Part shown: piece after piece, positions 58,811-64,000 of the stretch
Layout: each line of letters opens with the position of its first letter
Position numbering within the stretch: position 1 is the first letter of the stretch
DNA from: Dryomyza anilis
Taxonomy: Eukaryota; Arthropoda; Insecta; Diptera; Dryomyzidae
Length of the DNA: 64,000 bases
NCBI GenBank assembly: GCA_951804985.1
Contig: OX638133.1
Coordinates: 2,872,501 to 2,936,500 of the forward strand
Direction of reading: 5' to 3'
The notes under the pieces: generated by a model
The model's database searches: none
Told to the model about the DNA's origin: nothing
What the model saw: the letters and a program-made list of their open reading frames with translations, nothing else
Program-made: the position numbers and the translations under genes

Positions 58811-59559
58811 TTTTTACAGTAGTTTTTTTTAAATATTTTTGTATGTTCTCTATCTCTCGTTATTCGACTTTAAATTTCTGGATAAATGGAATTGACTTAA
58901 TTAAAAATTAGTGCTATAGTTTAAAAAAACTGTATATCATTCGAACACCAGCTAACGCCCTTTTAAAATCGATTTTCAAGAACCCCATAAAACTATAAAA
59001 TAATATTAGAAATTGAGAAGTCAAACGTCATATCGCATGTCAATATTCCCCTCCGTCAACAAGTGAATTAATTAATTAAAAATCTTGGATTGTCCGGGTC
59101 GAAATACGTGTTAAAATTCACAGTTTTGTTTTTTATTTTTTTTTTGAGCATTCATTAAAATTCAAGACTGAAACGGAGCAGAAATTCCCCGAACAGAAAC
59201 GCAAACATTTATTCATTTCCGTTCATCATTGTAGTGATTGTGGCTGATAATTAGTTTTAGATTTTTTGTTGTTGTTGTTGCAGGTTGTGCACTTGGCCCA
59301 TAGTTGGTCGGACGGGAGGGCGGCCGTTCGGTCGATACCTACGTAGTATGTATGCCATGCCATTGCCTAATTAGCCGCACGAACGAACGAACGATCTGTT
59401 TTTCGATTGAGCAACTTTCCAGTGTTTTCGCAGTTGTTTCAATGTAGTATTTATTTTAGAATTCCACAAAAAACACACACAAATATTGAGCAGCTAATTT
59501 GGAAACATTTCGGATTTAGTTAAGTTTTATTTTTTACGCACACATACCACACACCACAA

Positions 59560-60060
59560 CACAACACAACACAGCGCACTTAATTAATGGTAATGGTTCC
59601 GGAATGGTGTAACGCACCGGGGCAACAGGTGCGATCGAAAACACACAACAAAACCAAAAAAAAAAACGAAACAATTACAGCTTCAACTTTGTAAATTTCG
59701 CGTGTAAATCACAAAATATTAAAGCGGTCTAAAATTTAAACAACGGCGACGACGATGAATAATAGCACGTCCGATTTACGGAAACCACGTTCCAGGTTCC
59801 AGCACACGTTGAACAACACTGGGCGCTGTTTTCGTAGCGCCGACTTTTTTTCGCTAATTGCGTTTAAACGATTGTTCGGCTAAATGTTAGCGATCTCACT
59901 AACAATCTATCGATCACGACGCGAAATCCAACGGTGGTTTTTGGTGGTGGCGGACGTGGTGCCAAGTGGTTTGGGCGGCGGTCGGGGGTAGTTTGTACTA
60001 AGTTCAGCAAACAACGTTGAGTGGAGCGAAACAATTATGGAATGATGATAGTAACGAATA
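59560..60060 (-). promoter_or_regulatory. GC-raised patch, possible distal promoter
   Basis: The minus strand reads GCGCCCAGTGTTGTTCAACG (A+1 at about 59820) with CTGGAACGTGG about 30 bases downstream, near the place and sequence of a DPE (GGAACG, four of six). Which gene it would serve is unclear; a far-upstream first exon of CAP is one option. Confidence 0.27.
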
Positions 60061-60234
60061 AAAGGTTTACAAACAATGAAACAACACAGGCGATGTTATA
60101 GGTAAAAATCAACGAATCGAAGGTGACCAGCTGTAATGTGTTATATTACATGATACGAGAGGAAAATCGAATTCGACAAATTGGTACACAAAATAGATTT
60201 GAACTGAACTGATTTAATTGAAACAGATTTGTGT

Positions 60235-60382
60235 TTTTTTTTTTAATTCACTTTGGAACGGTGGACAAAAGTTGAAAATTGGATCTCTCAAAATTTTGTT
60301 CTTATGTTTTTTTTTTTTTAATTCACTTTGGAACGGTGGACAAAAGTTGAAAATTAGATCTCTCAAAATTTTGTTCTTATTA
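60235..60382 (+). repeat. 76-bp tandem duplication
   Basis: 'ttcactttggaacggtgg..gatctctcaaaattttgttctta' occurs twice with a period of 76. Confidence 0.85.
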
Positions 60383-60699
60383 GGTCCAAATTTTCAGTAC
60401 AAGTTTAAACTTAGTTTTAACTTTTCCACACTTTTAAAACGTCTCTATTTTCAAATAAAACGGCCGTAAGTCTTTAAATTGTACAGACAGATAAACAATA
60501 AGTAATCCAGTTAATATGGTATTTTAAATATTTGCGATATGTTAGCTATAGACGAGTTTAAAGTATGTTTCTTACTGAAAAACTGGACTTTAGAATTAGA
60601 TTTAGTCCCATACTGAAGTATTAAGTTTTGTTCCGCATGAAAATGGATCACTTAGAACTCAAACTGCACATTGGAGTAATTTACATGATCAGATTTCTA

Positions 60700-61540
60700 A
60701 TTGTCAGGTCTTCATAATTTCTCGATCATAGCCCGATCAATTTCTTCTAGTGGAGGGAGAGAAAAATATGGCCTGATTCCACCAGGTCGTTTGTGCACTC
60801 GTTCTACAAGGGCATCGAACCAACCCAACCCCTTCGTAGTCCACTCGGTGCTCAATAGAACCACGAACAACAGAGAAAATTCGTTCTTAAGTCGACGATA
60901 CTTTCCCAGTATGCCATTCGTTTCGATATCGTTACGAGCTCAATGCAAGTCAATGGAGAAATCACACGATATCGGATCCGTTCTCGTAACGATATCGAGC
61001 GTCAAATTGAACATACATGGTAGGAAGATATCGAAACGTTTTGTCGGAGTTTTCTCAATACGAGAAATTTTTCGACATCGGAACGATATCGAAGAAAAAT
61101 ATGATCAAAGTTCGAGATTGCTTCGAAAAAGATTGCAATATTGAATTGATAAATGTTTAAATATCGTAACTTGTCAAAGTATTTGAATGTACGAACATTT
61201 TTAAAAATATAATCGAGAAAGCAACGAGATTGAACTTTTCTATCGAAGATATTCGAGAAAGTATCGAGGTATCGAAGATTTCCGAGACATAGCAGACTGC
61301 GTTTGTGGAACAATCTCCATGAGTCTGGTTTTGCCGACATTTTTAATATTGGGAAATTTAAAGCAAACATACACCGACACTACTCCATCTTTCCTCCTCC
61401 CTTGAACCTAAAAGCCTTTTTACGAACAACACTGTACATTGTATGAATTGAGGGCATCCCCTCAGCGTTGGTTAATTTGTAAAAAAAATGATAATTTCCC
61501 GATCATAGCCCGATCAATTTTTTGGGGTAAGGATATTTTA
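60700..61540. other. Unassigned stretch with a short direct repeat
   Basis: A plus-strand frame of 147 codons (60701-61144) and a minus-strand frame of 122 codons (61370-61002) overlap each other. Neither has a domain, good codon pattern or splice context that I can recognise. 'gatcatagcccgatcaattt' occurs at about 60725 and 61499. Possibly remains of a mobile element. Confidence 0.3.
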
Positions 61541-61739
61541 ATAGTGGGTGTAAAAAAAAATAATTTCAAGAATTGTTTAAAATTACAGTTATTCTATACC
61601 AATTATGAATACCCTACATATATGAAAATGCGTGAAGGAAAGAAAATTCGACGATTATGGTGCTATATGAGGTATATTTATAAAAAATGGGCGGATCGCA
61701 GGTCACATTATACTTAATGTCAATGCCCAGTCTAACTAT

Positions 61740-64000
61740 ACAAGCCGCGTATACAAATCTAAATCGTCTCAGGAGTAGAATATATGTGTGTAAATCTCCA
61801 TACCATGCCTCCGTCTAGCTGGATGACCAAATTGAATATTCATCAGTAATGCCAACTAATATTTTCATTTTCCCCGATATTCTTACCCAAATTCCCCAAT
61901 TGACTCTAAAATTCCCCGCACAAATGTAATTTAAATACACTGAATAGTGTTTTTAGTACATTATTAATAATAATCGAAATAATCCATAAACATTTTTCAT
62001 ATGAAATTCGATCATAAGTTGGAATATGCCCCTATATCCAATACTTAAAATGTAGAAAATGTAACAGAACTAATATGAAATTCCCCGCCAAAAGTGGACC
62101 ATTCTCCTATTACCCACTAAGACTAAAATTCCACACAAATTGGGAAATTCCCCTCCCGTTGGCATCACTGATATTTATTCACTTTTAGTGTAGCGTATAA
62201 AAATCAACTCCAAGTTTATGAATTATTTTTCGATTAACTTCACCACACATGACTTTGAGTATTAAGTGGATAACCGGATTTTCGATGAATCAGTCAATCT
62301 CTATTAAAAGAAATGATTTTATGCGCATTAAATACTTTTATTTAATTCTATATGTCATTTTACGGGGAACATATCGCAAATTTGTTTCGAAACGGTTTAT
62401 TCCCTCTTTATTATATTTTAACTAATTGATTGTTCAATAAAATACCAATATTTAATATAATTAAACTAGCAATTTTAGATCTAAGCACATTTAAAAACAT
62501 TTATTTTGAAAAACATTTTTTAAGTTACATCGCCTAAACTAAAATATTGTCTACAACGAGTCTACCAAGTGTCTGTCATAACTTTGGCCTTTGTTCACAC
62601 ATCTGGCCACCCTGACACTCCGTTCAGGTGTCTTATCGTTTCACACACTTGTGCACACTATTGAGAATTTTTTTAGCACTCATTTATCAATGTTTTATTT
62701 AAAGTTATTATTGAAAGGCAAACAATTAAAAAATTGTACGAATTAGATAAGCAATCATAACAGCGATAGTTACGTATTTAAAAAAAAAAAACAGACAAAA
62801 AGAATCAAAATCTAAATTTAGAAGTAATAAAAAATTGAATAACGTCACAAAAGCTTTAAACAGTTAATATGAATGACATCATTGTCATCGCACTGAGAGT
62901 TGTAAGCTGTGAGACGCAAACATACAAATCAGATGGAAATTCGCAGATGAAGTGTCAACGGCGGCGCATCGTGTGGCCGTTAATTAAATACTACGGTCGG
63001 TTAAAGTCGTTGCCGTGTCGGGCGGGCGGGCAGTCGGCACTATTGAAGATGCGTCGATGACATAATGCAGCCGGTCATGGCCCATGTAGCAGAAGCAGCT
63101 AAATGTGAAAAAGACTTTGCTTTCAAATACATTATTTGATTTTTGCGATAATTAAAGCAATTATCGAAGATATTATTTATTTGTGTTTGGGTGGCCACAA
63201 GGGTTCCAATTCTGGAATCCCAGATGCATCGAATTTGTGACTAAATTACGTCTCGAAAATACCAAAATATTTTTATTTTATAAAAATATTCAAAAACAAA
63301 ATTGTTAAAATGAGAACTACGAAATTCCGTACAGAAACACTTCCCCAAATTTCATTACCCCGAAAAACATTTTCCCAAAGCCATTTCCCAGAATGAGGCG
63401 ATGATAATGGGAAAGTGTCCATTCCAGGAAATATGTAAGTACATGAAATGTCTTTTTGGGAAAATTTCAATTCGGGAAAATATCCCTCTCGGGTAAGTGT
63501 CCATTCAAGGAAATTTCCATGTTAATGAAATGTTTTTCGCAAAAATAGCCATTCAGGGAAGTATCAACTTTGTAGAAAATGCTTAAGAGCATTGTTTTCC
63601 GAGGATATGAATATAAATTACTAAATTTTTATTTCTATTCGGAAAATTTCAGTGTCGGAGACATTTCCCGAATGCAGGTAACGAACATTTCTGAAAAATG
63701 TCAGTTTCGGTGGTTTGTACATTTAGTTCCTGTGCCCTTTTTGGGAAAGTGTCACTTGCGGGAAAGCGTACATTCGTGGAAATTTCCATGTCTATAAAAT
63801 GTTTTCTGAAAAATTGATATTCGTTCTACTGGGATGCTGTAATTTTATTTCTATTCTCTAAATTCCCAGAATGGTCAGAACATTGCGGGATTGGAACCCC
63901 CCGTGTGAGCAACATAGAATATGGTCGCGAATTTGGGGACTTTGACAGCTACCGGCCCATTAACACATAACTGTGAACTTTTTTTCGAAAAGTCGAGATA
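61740..64000. other. AT-rich flank, no gene seen
   Basis: Mostly unique AT-rich DNA. A CpG-bearing patch at 62940-63060 (ggcggcgcatcg.., cgtgtcgggcgggcggg) stands out without an open frame of note. At 63330-63830 a degenerate 'cgggaaa..tttcc' repeat resembles the 3300-4460 minisatellite. Confidence 0.4.

Noticed and set aside
60701..61144. Plus-strand frame of 147 codons
   Set aside because: Overlaps a minus-strand frame of similar length, no recognisable domain, poor codon pattern; most likely chance or a decayed element.

Overview
This window is nuclear DNA of a higher fly (Diptera, Brachycera). It is strongly AT-rich, its introns run to 20 kb and are full of small non-autonomous elements and minisatellites, and its protein-coding parts are poly-Q, poly-N and Ser/Thr-rich proteins of Drosophila style. 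The species cannot be fixed from the sequence; a tephritid or other non-Drosophila fly would fit. No bacterial or viral gene, rRNA, functional tRNA or CRISPR array was seen.

One gene dominates. It lies on the minus strand, and I read it as the fly orthologue of CAP (Cbl-associated protein; vertebrate SORBS1 / SORBS2 / vinexin family), a scaffold of integrin adhesion and muscle attachment sites. The diagnostic evidence is the sorbin-homology (SoHo) domain, split over three small exons at 5329-5190, 4994-4922 and 1848-1816, which join to read GIGPVTNDGMPIILRS / EVKEPHQHEWYKRLYQ.. / DDYVIRYKCPR. In transcription order the exons are: 49155-42576 (2193 codons), 32807-32460, 27489-27427, 7369-6866, 6628-6533, 5329-5190, 4994-4922 and 1848-1816. 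The C-terminal SH3 exons expected of the family would lie beyond base 1. Every junction I can read is phase 1 except the phase-0 join inside the SoHo domain. Most internal exons are therefore multiples of three and can be skipped without a frameshift.

The most interesting point is the C-terminal choice at the 3' end of the giant exon. The donor at 42575 (GAGG/GTGAGT) has three outcomes. (i) Splicing to the SoHo-bound exons gives the full adaptor. (ii) Splicing in the same phase to a terminal exon at 42081-41930 gives a 50-residue end finishing YWRNFDFV. (iii) Reading through the donor gives 120 more codons, a Ser/Asn-rich linker, one hydrophobic segment and a C-terminal KKYT. That third form looks like a tail-anchored protein with a dilysine KKxx retrieval signal. 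One gene would thus supply a cytoplasmic adaptor, a short form and an ER/Golgi-type membrane form.

Layout: 1-4900, CAP intron with a small inverted-repeat element, a GC-richer patch and a G-rich minisatellite. 4.9-7.4 kb, cluster of five CAP exons counting the distant 1816-1848 micro-exon. 7.4-27.4 kb, a 20-kb intron with a tRNA-derived SINE inserted in a foldback element, several other MITE/foldback elements, tandem arrays and possible internal promoters. 27.4-32.5 kb, a 63-bp micro-exon between a 20-bp satellite and a 19-bp satellite. 32.8-42 kb, intron with more inverted-repeat elements. 42-49.2 kb, the giant exon. 49.2-64 kb, 5' region and far-upstream or intergenic DNA with promoter-like GC patches, foldback elements, a 15-bp minisatellite and a 282-bp triplicate; no convincing protein gene was found there.
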